Positions 52,151 through 62,000 of a stretch of DNA of 62,000 nucleotides are shown piece after piece. Under the pieces are notes generated by a model that was given only the letters and a program-made list of their open reading frames with translations, was not told the DNA's origin and did no database searches. Position 1 is the stretch's first letter. Each line of letters starts with the position of its first letter. The DNA comes from Zygnema cylindricum (Eukaryota; Streptophyta; Zygnematophyceae; Zygnematales; Zygnemataceae). The position numbers and the translations under genes were made by a program. The stretch lies in the NCBI GenBank assembly GCA_037447655.1, contig JBBHKE010003087.1:1-62000 (forward strand), written 5' to 3'.

Positions 52151-55100
52151 AATGGTTTTGGTTTACCTAGGGTACCCTGTCCTCAATGTGGAAGGTTATA
52201 TGTGGCGGGTGGCGGTTTGTCGAGGCATTTAAAGTCATGTCCTCTTACTCCTAAGGGTATCCCGCCCCCAGACAAGGGCCACCCTTCTCCACCAATTGTT
52301 CGTCAATAACCATCTCCGACTGATTGGCAATATGTTCGTCGCCTCGACGTTCTTGGGTGTTACCATTTGGGCTATCCACGCCCTCGATTGTACACTCGTA
52401 TCCCGAGCAATCTTCGTGATTCTGTCCAAGCGGCTCTTCGACTCCCTTTAGCCTTATTGGCTGAAGACATCGCCAACGACGCGGCGTGGCACTTACTCCT
52501 TATGTTTCCTCTTTGGGTTTTGGTTTTACCTTCAAGGGGGGGTGCGAGCGGGGCTCGTGAGACAAAAGCTCGTTGCCAACGATTTTTGAGGGGGGATTGG
52601 GAGTCATTGCAACAAGAGCACACGGATCGTGCCATAGGTCATTCCATGTCCCCTCCCAAGCGTCATGCCCCATTACCAAGCTCCACAGCGAGACTACACC
52701 GGGCTGTCCATCTTGGTCGTTCTGGAGAGTTTTCTCGAGCTGCTCGTGCTCTTAGACCTTTCACCCCATCTCCGTCTTCAAATGCAACGGTTGAAGCTTT
52801 GCGTTTGCTCCATCCTCCTGCCAGTGACGAGCTCCTTCCTTTCGTTGAGGTGCATGATCCACTCGAGTCTTTTGACTTGGAGCGAGAAGCTTTTACAAAA
52901 GCTTTAATTCGGTCTCCTCATCTTTCCGTTGGAGGCCCATCTGGCATGGTTTACGAGCTCTTGCGGGATGTATTTCCCATTGAGACCCCTTCTCAAGGTT
53001 TTGACCTTCTTTTTAAAGTGGCTTTTGGGGTTGCTCGGGGGCACGTCCCTCATCATGTTGTACCTCTTCTCTCTGCGAAACGTCTTGTAGCTGTTTCAAA
53101 AACTGCCGGCGGCATTCGCCCTATTGCTATTGGGGAAGTTTTGTACCGTTTGGTGGCTCGTGCGATGAGTATTCAACTTCAAGGGGCCTTCCATGACCAT
53201 TTTACACCGCATCAGTTTGGAGTTGCTACTAGGGGGGGGTGTGAGGCAGTTGTTCATGGCCTTCGTGCTCTTCTGGATCTCCATCCAGATTGGGTGGTCC
53301 TTCAAGTGGATGTTGCCAACGCATTTAACACAGTCAATCGTAATGCTATCTTTCGAGAATTAAGGCATGCACCATCGCCGATTAACCTGATTTTCCCTTT
53401 TGTGCGTGCCTTTTATTCTCGTCCAAGCCCCCTCATCTTTCCTCTAGGCGGTCCGTTTGGTGATGTTGCCACCTTAGAATCTGCGACTGGCACTCGCCAG
53501 GGTGATCCTTTGGGGGCACCCCTTTTTGCGTTGGCTCACCTTCAAGCATTACGTGACTGTGCTGCGGCTTTTCCTGGTTGTTTATTCCCTTCAATTGCGG
53601 ATGATACGCATATTGTCGGGCCCCGAGACCAAGTTCTGTCTGCCTTCGCCCATTTTGCAGAGCAACTTTCTAAGATCGGCTTATCAATTAAGCCATCTAA
53701 ATGTGTGGCGTGGTGCCCCCAAGGCTTACCTTCCGACTACCCTGTCCCTATGGGTTTTCGAATTGCGTCTTCGACGGAGGGAATTAAAGCTTTAGGATCC
53801 CCTATCGGAACCCCATCCTTTGTTAACCAAGTTGTTACTGATGCGTTGTTGGATGACCTCTCCCACTCTGATGACCTTCTTAAGCTCTCCGACTCCCAAG
53901 TGGCTTTCGCAATCCTCACCCGTTGTTTTGCTCAACGTTCGTTATATCTCGCCCGGACAGTCCCACCAACGGCTCCGTTTTTGTCTTCTTTGAAAGACTT
54001 TGACGACAAACTTTTTAGCGTGCTTCACCACATCGTTGGGCATGGGATTTTTGATCGGCCGGAGGGCTCGTTTGCCCGCCAACAAGCAAGTCTCCCTATT
54101 TCTAATGGCGGCTTAGGTTTGATTCCTGTGGCTAGCGTTGCTCCGGCGGCCTATTTGGGTAGTTGGGCTTTGGTGGCACCTTCCATCACCTTTCGCTTTA
54201 TCGTCGACGACGTTCCAATTCTAGCTCAGGTGGTCCCTAAGGTGGAGGAAAAGCTTTTTCCTTTTCATGAGACCCTTCTTTCTGCGCGTGCACTGCTCCC
54301 GCCTAATGGACGAAACCAGGTTCCACCTTTTCCAACTCTTATTTCGGACAACAACTTCCATCTCCAACAACGCATAACTCAGCAATTGGCAGTCGCTGAA
54401 TTCCATAACCTTTTGAACGCGCTACCTTCTGCTCAATTGCGTGCTCGATTGCGTTCGTGTTCTGGACCGGGGGCAGGTGCGTGGTTGCAAGCCACGCCGT
54501 TTTTTTCAACACTTCGTTTGACTTCGGATCAGTTCACATCTGCCCTATGTCTACGCTTGGGTTTGCCTCACCTTGCTCTTCTTGGGCGACCCCATTGTGT
54601 TTGTAATAACCCTATCGACCCAGACGGGATTCATCTACTACGTTGCTCTAGGGGCGGTGAATGTACTGTTGCGCATGATTTGGTTTGCGACTCAATTGCT
54701 GCAATTGGCACTGCAGCAGGTTACACCGTGAGGCGCGAAGTTTCTCATGTACTACCTCCTCGCTCCCAGTCTAACGACCTTCGAAGTCCTCGGGTTGACT
54801 TGGTTTTCCTCCATGGGGCTGGGAGGACTTTGGGTGATGTCGTACTCACGGATCCGATTGGGACCCACGTTTCTTCTTGCGCGGTGGTGCATACAGGCGT
54901 GGCGGCTCGGGACGCAGCAACTTCTAAGGAAGAGGATTACACTCACCGAGACCCGGCGGACCAATTTATGCCATTTGATGGAGAAATTTTCGGTACTTTG
55001 GACAAGTCTTTTGATGATTTTTCTTCGTAATTGTGCAAAGAAGACATTTGATTTCCGGGGTTCCAGGAGCCCTCCCCCGAGCCTTCTTGTTGCTTTTTAC

Positions 55101-55245
55101 CGTCAACGGGTATCAGTAGCTTTCAACGAGGGCAAGCTGCGGCCCTTCTACGGCGGAGCACGGTGGCGGATGACAGGCGGGCCTCCCAGATCTTCCACCA
55201 CGAGATCCAATCCACATCCACGATCTTCGGGGTGTGGGGTTTAGT
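52151..55245 (+). pseudogene. LINE ORF: zinc finger, reverse transcriptase, RLE endonuclease (three lesions)
   Basis: The frame opens at 52151 with the finger CPQCGRLYVAGGGLSRHLKSC. A TAA at 52307-52309 interrupts it, and the same frame then runs unbroken from 52310 to a stop at 55030 (about 906 codons). RT motifs: GGIRPIAIGEVLYRLVA, motif A VLQVDVANAFN (about 53300-53330), motif B TRQGDPLGAPLF, and motif C IADD (about 53594-53605). Near 54594-54645 is the knuckle CVCNNPIDPDGIHLLRC, followed by the endonuclease core RVDLVF ... DVVLTDP. After 55030 a family-like C terminus continues in another frame (AFYRQRVSVAFN, then AALLRRSTVADDR in a third frame). This implies one-base indels in the T5 run at 55018-55022 and near 55121. 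Catalytic residues are intact, so the copy is young but disabled. Confidence 0.85.
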
Positions 55246-55483
55246 TGGGTAGGGTTGTGTAGTCAATTTGTATAGTGTCATCTTTAGTAAATTTGTTTGG
55301 TTTTGGCAGTTTTTCTAGTTAGAATTGGTGTTTTCACATGTTTTCTTTTCCTTGGTTTCCTTTGGCTATTTTTTAGCACTAAGCGTTTTTCCCCTTTTTT
55401 GAAACCCTTTGTACTTTGATGGTTTTTTCCATCGCACTTTTTGAAATAAAGCTGTACTTTAACTCAAAAATAAAAATAAAAAA
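52151..55483 (+). mobile_element. Non-LTR retrotransposon (RLE class), 5'-truncated or with unresolved 5' end
   Basis: A single-copy insertion containing, in order, a Cys2HisCys zinc finger (about 52178-52240), a reverse transcriptase, a C-terminal CCHC knuckle, a restriction-like endonuclease domain, a roughly 240-bp 3' region and an A-rich tail (55465-55483, AAAAATAAAAATAAAAAA). One ORF with these domains and no upstream apurinic-type endonuclease places it with the R2/R4/NeSL/Utopia-like RLE branch rather than with L1/RTE elements. No target-site duplication could be identified because the 5' end is not defined; an in-frame stop at 52148-52150 closes the frame upstream. Confidence 0.85.
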
Positions 55484-56306
55484 TGGTCATAATCGAATCC
55501 TTTGCGTTTCAACTATTTAAGCGTTCATATTTTCAATGGATGCTCCAGATGTCACAAAATCCTTTCAGCATGGAATGTACGTCATAGACAAAATATAAAC
55601 CGTGTCCGTATAGAACTGGTACAGAGGTGCAGATTATGACCAGATTCGCATCCAACGGCCTCCATCGCTTGCTTTTGTTGCTCCAAACACAGGCTGTCAT
55701 TTGTGTTCGAGAAGCGTCCGTACAATAAATGTAAGCAATGCAACAATACAAAATGGCTCATAGAAAGAGTTTGGGCCCATCCCAAATTCCTAATGTAGCT
55801 GATGGCAATAGATGACATAAGCGCAAATCCCAGCCGTCCAGGTTAACATTCAACGAACAGCAGTGTTTCATTGACTCGGCGGCTGGTGTTGACGTGATCA
55901 TGGCCGCAGGCGTGCTCCTTCCTGGTAATTGGCTCATACGCGGTACCGTATCGTACGATTTTGCTGAAATGTCGGCATTTTGTCGGTGGAGAGCGTTGCA
56001 TACGCTACAAAATGTGTATAAAGCTGCCTGCCCGCCCCCAAATTTTCCCTTTGATTATAAGGCGTCGGAAGGCGCTCTTCCTAGTCGTTTTAGGGTTTCT
56101 TGTGGGCGCCCTAAAGGCGCTCTCTGTTTTGCTGTTGCAGCTGCCGGGCATTCTTCCATTCGCAGTTTTTTTTAATTCAATTTACTGCACTGCATTGGCA
56201 GTTCTTTTTGAAAGGGTTTGAAGTAAAACAGCTGCTCGATTTTTTTAGGGTTGAACCGCTAGTACAATTTATTCTTCGAGTTCCCGTTCACGTTCACTGT
56301 TTTACG
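55484..56306. other. Intergenic / promoter and 5' leader of the signal peptidase gene
   Basis: No coding exon is supported. TATAAAG at 56017-56023, followed by a GC-rich stretch, is a candidate core promoter. A strong donor (ACG|GTGAGT, exon end 56306) suggests a non-coding first exon ending there. Confidence 0.4.
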
Positions 56307-56500
56307 GTGAGTATACTTCTATGTTAATACTCTTAGAAATTGCTGGGATTTGGTTATTTTAAATCATTGACTGTTCAATTAGGTTGTTTAGAGGCGACTG
56401 TCAGTTCTTTGATGAAGTATGGGCATAGTTAATGCCAGTAGCATTGCAATTTACCGTGCTTTGTGAATGTCTGAAGTTATGTCTTGTATGTGTTTTGCAG
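56307..56500 (+). other. Predicted 5'-UTR intron of the signal peptidase gene
   Basis: GTGAGTATAC at 56307 and TGTTTTGCAG ending at 56500 form a good intron pair. Immediately after the junction lies an ATG (56502) that opens a 37-codon upstream ORF in another frame, ending at a TAG near 56618, before the main start. Splice prediction by eye only. Confidence 0.5.
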
Positions 56501-56658
56501 GATGTGTCCGATTAATTCACCTGACCTCAGTGTATTATTACTTCAACCACCTGGTTATCTGGAGCACTCGCAACAATGCCGACCATTTAGTGTTCTCGGG
56601 GACCTTGGCCCTTTTTAGTTCCGTCTCGCTGAGACATCTTTTCTGCAGTTTCATCAAA

Positions 56659-59292
56659 ATGTTGACTTTTACACCTAAAGCTTTTTCCACCAAGCAGATA
56701 GTGCTGACCCCAGACTGTCGTGGAAAAGCTTCCTCCAACCTGAGAAGTAAGCAATATGACTATGTTTGTGTTTCAATGACATCATGTTTGAAGTCAGTAC
56801 CAGTTTCTCAATCATGTCCACCATGGACGTCTTCGCTATCCTGTCAACAACAACAAAAGCGGCAATCTACAACTATGGCGGTCCTTTTTCGAGAACGGGG
56901 TCCAGCTATGCCTCAGTCTGGGCCCTCAGTCTCAAACGTCCTCTCCCGCCTTCCCATGCTTCCGGCCCTTCGCTGGCTTCCCTGCTCTGAGCCGTCACAG
57001 AGGACTTTTATGTGTGGGGCTGCAAATGATCGAAGCAATGTTGGACCGCCACATGACGGATTGAGAGTCGAGGATGAGGCCAGTGCTTCTGCGACAGTAA
57101 AGACAGAGGAAAGGGCAGAGGGATCAGTAGGTACAGGAGGGGATTTCCCAGGAGATGGTGTACGATCAAAGTCAGTGGAGGACGAACCGGAGAAGGAGAC
57201 AAACTCTTGGTTGCCAGCCTGGACCAAGCTTACATCTGACGATGGAAAAACGATCCTCGCAGCTTTTGCGATTTCTCTCCTGTTTAGATGGTTTATTGCC
57301 GAGCCCCGTTTTATTCCCTCACTTTCGATGTTTCCGACATTTGAAGTTGGGGACAGAATTATAGCTGAGAAGGTACACTTTCATGCCTAACAGAAATTTT
57401 GCATTTCTATAATGCACCTGAATTCATGGGCATGTTGTTTATCTCCTTATTTGCTGACTGTGGTTTTCATGTGGGGGTGTGTATCAGGTGTCCTATTACT
57501 TCAGGAAGGCCGATGTCAATGATATTGTGATATTTAAGGCTCCCAAGGTGTTACAGGTGAGAGCAGAGACATTCAAAGCTCTATGGGACGCTGTATAATT
57601 TCAAGTACAGTGAGGTTTGGAATCAACTGTGCTGAATGAGGAGACTGGTTTAACTAGGCTGGCTGTATGTGAACCACACATGTCATTATCTCTTCGCTAA
57701 TGTCATAGCAGTTGGAAAAGTGTGGGGGTTTTGATTGCGAGGCCTTTCCATTGTAATTTGTCGTGCCAGACATTATCGCAGCCCCTGTCTGTACTTGCAG
57801 CCTGGTATAGTACTAGAACAGCAACCCTCATAACGACAAGTAGAATTTCGGTGTATAGCCTACATGTGAATGAGTTGTGTGTGTATATTCCTGGACGGCT
57901 TTCAAAATTATAAGGACATTCTTTGGAACTTTTCCTGGCTTGTTTTTTGCAAACTATACAGAGATTTCTGCTTAAAGCATTGTGTGCTTTTGCTGAAATT
58001 TTCATACAACTCTCTCACAAACGTGCCCAATGACTGTTAGTCTGCTTTCCTCTTGCCTATTTGCCACTAGAATATGTATGTCACTAATGTCCTTAAACCA
58101 TATGATTCAGCACTTTCTTTGGGCCAGACATCCATATTTGAAAGCAGTCAGGATGACCGGAGCTGGACATGGTTGATGCTTTTTTTTAGTGCTACGCACG
58201 TCTTTGCATGTATAGAGCAAATTGGGGAACTGGGAATTGGAGATTTCATGTGCTGAGGAGTACTTATTTTTCATTCCCGGTTTCTTTCTATGCTGCAGGA
58301 AAAAGGTTATGGCGCTGGGGAGGTGTTTATCAAGCGTGTGGTGGCCAAGGCAGGGGACCTGGTAGAGGTGAGTCTTTTATTTTAATCTGGATCATGCTGC
58401 TGCATGAAAAGAGTTGGTTGGCTTTCCGTATGGATCCTGAGCCTGGTGGAGGGTGTTTATGTGCAGGTGCACATGGGCAAATTGATTGTGAATGGAGTGG
58501 AACGAGACGAGGAATTTATCGCGGAGCCACCAGCGTATGAAATGAGACCCCAGGTTTGTGAACCTGTCCAATGTTCATGTTTATGTGGATCTGTGCAGTC
58601 TCCTGGGCGTCTGTAGTTGTACTAAACCATACAGCCGGCAGTGTACAGGATGGTATAAAAAGAATCCCATGGATTCTGTGATCACTTATTTGTATTAACG
58701 CTAATTTGTTTACTTCTCCTCTGGCATATTGTGCTGGGCCGCTCTCGGTAAATCTGTACATTTGTGGAGTTATTGGCAGTAACTCCACCAATTTTCCGCT
58801 CGTAGAATTACCTTGGCAGTGTAGTGTCCCTCAGCATGCCTAATATGCCTACTCGCTTGTGGTGGGTGCAGTATGTGCCTTCCGGTTATGTTTTTGTGAT
58901 GGGTGATAACCGCAACAACAGCTACGACTCCCATGTCTGGTAAGCCCTCATATTGCATTCGTAGAGATTTGTTAAACTCTGTTCGTTATTTGTGTGTGCT
59001 GAAAGCTTTAGTATCATTGTCTGGTAGCTCTTATTTTGCATACTTTTCGCATCATTTGTTAGCAGTGAGTGAAAGGCTTATGTCTTTTTCTTCTGATTAT
59101 TCAAGGGATTTTTATTGGGTCGACACTGAAGCTCTCTGCGTCTGTTTTCTGATGTGCAGGGGACCTCTGCCAGAAAAAAATATCCTCGGTCGGTCTATTT
59201 ACCGTTATTGGCCCCCTACTCGTCTTGGTTCTACAGTCGTCGATGATGTTTCTGATCCCGGTTTTGGAACTGAACCCTCAGGCAAGGCCTAA
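56659..59292 (+). CDS. PLSP1: Plastidic type I signal peptidase (Plsp1 / thylakoidal processing peptidase type)
   Basis: Membrane serine peptidase that removes signal peptides from thylakoid-lumen and some envelope proteins. Exons: 56659-57372, 57488-57556, 58299-58367, 58467-58553, 58872-58939, 59160-59292, all GT-AG and in phase. An N-terminal transit region is followed by one membrane segment ([15 protein letters not shown]) and the catalytic serine block [15 protein letters not shown], with Ser before Met. The general-base Lys is in [12 protein letters not shown]. The C-terminal box is [20 protein letters not shown], then [12 protein letters not shown]. First in-frame ATG after the predicted 5' intron is 56659 (379 aa); the ATG at 56875 has a better context (ACTATGGCG) and would give 307 aa, nearer to the usual length. 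A donor-like GTAAGC at 56746 leaves open an extra intron in the N-terminal region. Confidence 0.92.
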
Positions 59293-61232
59293 AGCAAAGG
59301 AAAGGAGGGGACAAAGTAAATTTCAAAGGAGGAGGGACCAAAGTAAATTTCTCTTCATGCCCAACAGGCTACAGAAAATTACAAAAAACAGTTCATTATG
59401 CCCACTTGTGTATGGATTGTGAGAAGAGCCTATCACTTTCCCCAAAAAAGTAAAAGAGAGTGAAGTGTCACTTAGATGGAGGTTCTGGCCAAAGCTAGGG
59501 TTTCTGCACTCCATAAGCGGCTTGATATGTAGCTCGCAGTGGAACACTTCTCTGAACAAATTCTCGAAGCTCTCCACAAGATGGAGCCCCTTGGTGCTTT
59601 TCAGGGAACAGCAACAAGGGATGGTGTGTGTGTCGATTTTGCTGGTGTTCTCGGGATTGGCTCTTGTTCCCTGAGGCAGAAGAGGCAAAAGTGAGACGTA
59701 TGCGATGTGACAAGCCGAGTAAACTGGTGAAACTGCCTTGAAAATTATGTGTACATCGCAAAAAAACATTTTTCCTTTTTTTTTTTTTTTATGGATGGGC
59801 TGTGACGAGCGTTCCATGTGAATATCGTGTTTTTTTGTCTGTCCAGCTTATTTTTTGAAGACAGGTGAAATTCGGATTCACTAGTTTTGGTGCATTATTG
59901 CTGTCTGGAAGAAAGATAGGAGGCAGGAGTAGAATCGGATACTGACTTGAGAAGACATATGAGAACTAAACTTTTATATATGACAGTTGATGAAAAACTG
60001 AAAATGTTTGAAGTAGATTTAAGTATTCGAAGGCGATGAATATTTTCACTAAATTTTTGTATTTCAAAAACGTTAGAAATTTCAGCTAGTGCTGATGGGA
60101 TGTGTTTGAATTTTCACATCTCAAGATTTATGTAAGGCAGATATTTATATAAAGCTTTGGTCACTGTATTTGGAAGTTCAAATTCAGTCAAAGCAATTTT
60201 GTAAATAAAAATACTTGCATGGAGGAGAAAGTGTTTAATTTTGTTTTTGCGCTGGAGAAAATAGATGTGTGTCAACGCTTGCAGGTATGACGTGGAAAGA
60301 AAACGATGGTAATGCTGATTCTGCTATTTCACTTGAATGTAGAGTTCCAATCTTTGAGATTAGATTGTTAATTGAGGAAGATAGCGTTAGTGCATTTTAT
60401 GGAATGACAAGATCAGTCAAAGAAATGGTGTTCAAAATGATAGGATTTCACATTGAAAGAGATCTCCATTGCAAGACACTTAAAATACTTTGAAGTGTTC
60501 AGATTGAACTTTTACGACGACTAACATTATAGTTCAGCAGTAAACAATATTTTAGTAAATTATTGTAATTTTCTTCCATCCACGCAGAAAATGATCTTTT
60601 GTACAGTTCTTATTCTATGAATGCTTAAAAATATGTTACAGATCTACCAACCGTGTGAGCGTCTATTTCTTGTGATATAATGATAGCTTTGGAACTGATT
60701 TCTTTGAACTTTTGGTCCAATTTAATAGCTAGGGAGAAACTGCCTGAGTGTGGTGTTGTAAAATCTTCCGAATGCCAAAGCGCCTTGAAATGTCTCCAAG
60801 ATGCAGATACAAATGATATATGCATAACTTCTGCAAATATCAAAAATTTGGTAAAGTTAGTGGCTTTTCTTAAGTGGCTTCTAGTTTGTAATCAATCTTT
60901 TGCTTCTGGCGGTGTTAAACCAGCAACTATCCCTTATATTATCTTGAGAAAACTCTAGCTAAAGTTTCAAACAAACTTTCCCTTAGTGAACAGATTATCG
61001 ACGTAAGTCGGAAGATAGACATTCTATCCTCTTTTAGAAGATATATTGTGAGAACATTAGCCTAAAACAGCTCAAGAGGTAAGAAATGAACCATTCAATT
61101 GGAGACAGACTTTAGAACAATAATCGGGAAACAATCATCCTTCAGATTCTGTAAAACTATTTCACGCAGTTTGTTGCCTTGAAGGAAAGGCCATCCTTAA
61201 GTATTCAGAAAAGGTTCAAAACCCCACCTATC
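59293..61232. other. Intergenic between convergent signal peptidase and aminotransferase genes
   Basis: No exon supported. Just after the signal peptidase stop, GACAAAGTAAATTTC-type sequence occurs twice (about 59318-59355). Two open frames (60269-60493 and 60680-60958, +) are AT-rich and unlike any family I know. Confidence 0.5.
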
Positions 61233-62000
61233 TTAATCAGGTAATGGCCATCCGTCAGTTTCCGTAAAGCGTTTAAACACGAACTGTAACTGGCGTGTGA
61301 TTGGACCAATCTTGCCATTGCCTATAACTCTTCCGTCTAAATTGATGACAGGTGTCAGTTCTCCCATGGTGCCCGTGGTAAACATCTGCACCATTTTTAG
61401 CATTCTGTTAAAAAAAAAAAGGATTTGCGTGCACACCTATTCGGTTCTTTGCATTGCCATAACAAAAAAAAAAAATTAAGATCAAATATACCCTGTGATG
61501 TTGCTGCAGATAGTCCAAACAAAAAAGAATATAACAAAATAAAATCCACCAAACACTAGGAGTATCTACTTACTGTTGAAAAGCAAAAGAAAAGGGGGGG
61601 AGGAAAGAAGAAGGAAAACGACAACAAAAAAACCAAAAAAAAAGTGTCAAGCTTAGTGTTATGAGCCAAAAAACCAAAAAATGTATCTAGAAATATAAAT
61701 ATAATACGGAGAAAGTAACGAAAAAACCTCGTCAGCGCAGTGAAATTCCGACAAGCTGATGCGACGCTCTGTCACACTTAACTTCTCCTTCCAAGCCAAT
61801 TCGATCACCTGCAAATCCACACTAATTTATTTGCAGGAGACTACAGAGCAAAACAAAAAAAAAAAACAATTTAAGCTGAGGGAGAAAAGAGTGATGAAAG
61901 TCAAGAATCCACACTATTTACGCTGTGGTAAAAAAAAAAAACAAACACTCACAGTGGCCCGTGTAATTCCCGGGAGGCAGTGGTCCGGCAACGGAGTGTG
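61233..62000 (-). CDS. Class IV PLP aminotransferase (branched-chain / D-amino-acid aminotransferase-like), C-terminal exons only
   Basis: Three exons read on the minus strand: 61953-62000 (continues beyond the window), 61728-61808 and 61233-61385 (stop TAA). Together they give about 93 residues: [51 protein letters not shown], then [18 protein letters not shown] and a short tail. The LPGITR and [12 protein letters not shown] blocks are conserved in the plant class IV group, where they form part of the PLP-phosphate and substrate pocket. The catalytic lysine lies upstream, outside the window. Junctions are GT-AG and in phase. The exact specificity (branched-chain, D-amino acid or aminodeoxychorismate-lyase-like) cannot be told from this part. 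Confidence 0.88.

Noticed and set aside
54747-55244. 165-codon plus-strand frame overlapping the LINE ORF
   Set aside because: Up to 55020 it is an out-of-frame shadow; beyond that it carries the frameshifted LINE C terminus and is treated as part of the element.
60269-60958. Two AT-rich plus-strand open frames (74 and 92 codons)
   Set aside because: No family resemblance, no convincing splice or start context; length expected by chance in AT-rich DNA.

Overview
This window is nuclear DNA of a plant-lineage eukaryote (streptophyte: a land plant or a charophyte alga). Genes are split by many short GT-AG introns. The set includes a plant-type ECA3 calcium pump, the organellar peptidase PreP, a GT37 fucosyltransferase, a plastidic type I signal peptidase and plastid-type thioredoxin-fold and CHORD-like proteins. 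Base composition is moderately AT-rich and TE content is modest. I cannot name the species. A LINE of the restriction-like-endonuclease class makes a flowering plant less likely, but that is inference.

Layout. 1-196 (-): start of a divergent ubiquitin-like protein running off the left edge. 0.2-3.8 kb: intergenic, with a dead LINE relic (1572-2640) split by a 489-bp TA-flanked MITE. 3806-21458 (-): ECA3-type Ca2+/Mn2+-ATPase, 33 exons solved, 1000 aa. 21.5-26.6 kb: intergenic, with a second MITE of the same family, a G16 run and long polypurine/polypyrimidine tracts. 26600-35308 (+): PreP, 19 exons, 1082 aa. 37333-39115 (-): CHORD-like zinc-binding protein, head to head with 39220-41013 (+), an intronless GT37 fucosyltransferase. 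42615-44949 (-): cysteine-less peroxiredoxin-like/AAED1-related protein, 4 exons. 46171-49824 (+): histidine phosphatase, 5 exons. 52151-55483 (+): a nearly intact RLE-type non-LTR retrotransposon. 56659-59292 (+): plastidic signal peptidase (Plsp1 type), 6 exons. 61233-62000 (-): last exons of a class IV aminotransferase running off the right edge.

The genes do not form an operon-like unit. Several share an organellar theme: PreP degrades cleaved targeting peptides, Plsp1 cleaves thylakoid and envelope signals, and two others look plastid-targeted. ECA3 and the fucosyltransferase would act in the Golgi/endomembrane system. Exon models were built by hand from splice signals, reading-phase continuity and recalled family sequences. 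For ECA3, PreP, the histidine phosphatase and the peroxiredoxin-like gene, every junction keeps phase. The least expected content is the mobile DNA: two copies of an RLE-class LINE lineage and a small MITE family with the terminal repeat CACCGTGAATCGCTATTAGC.
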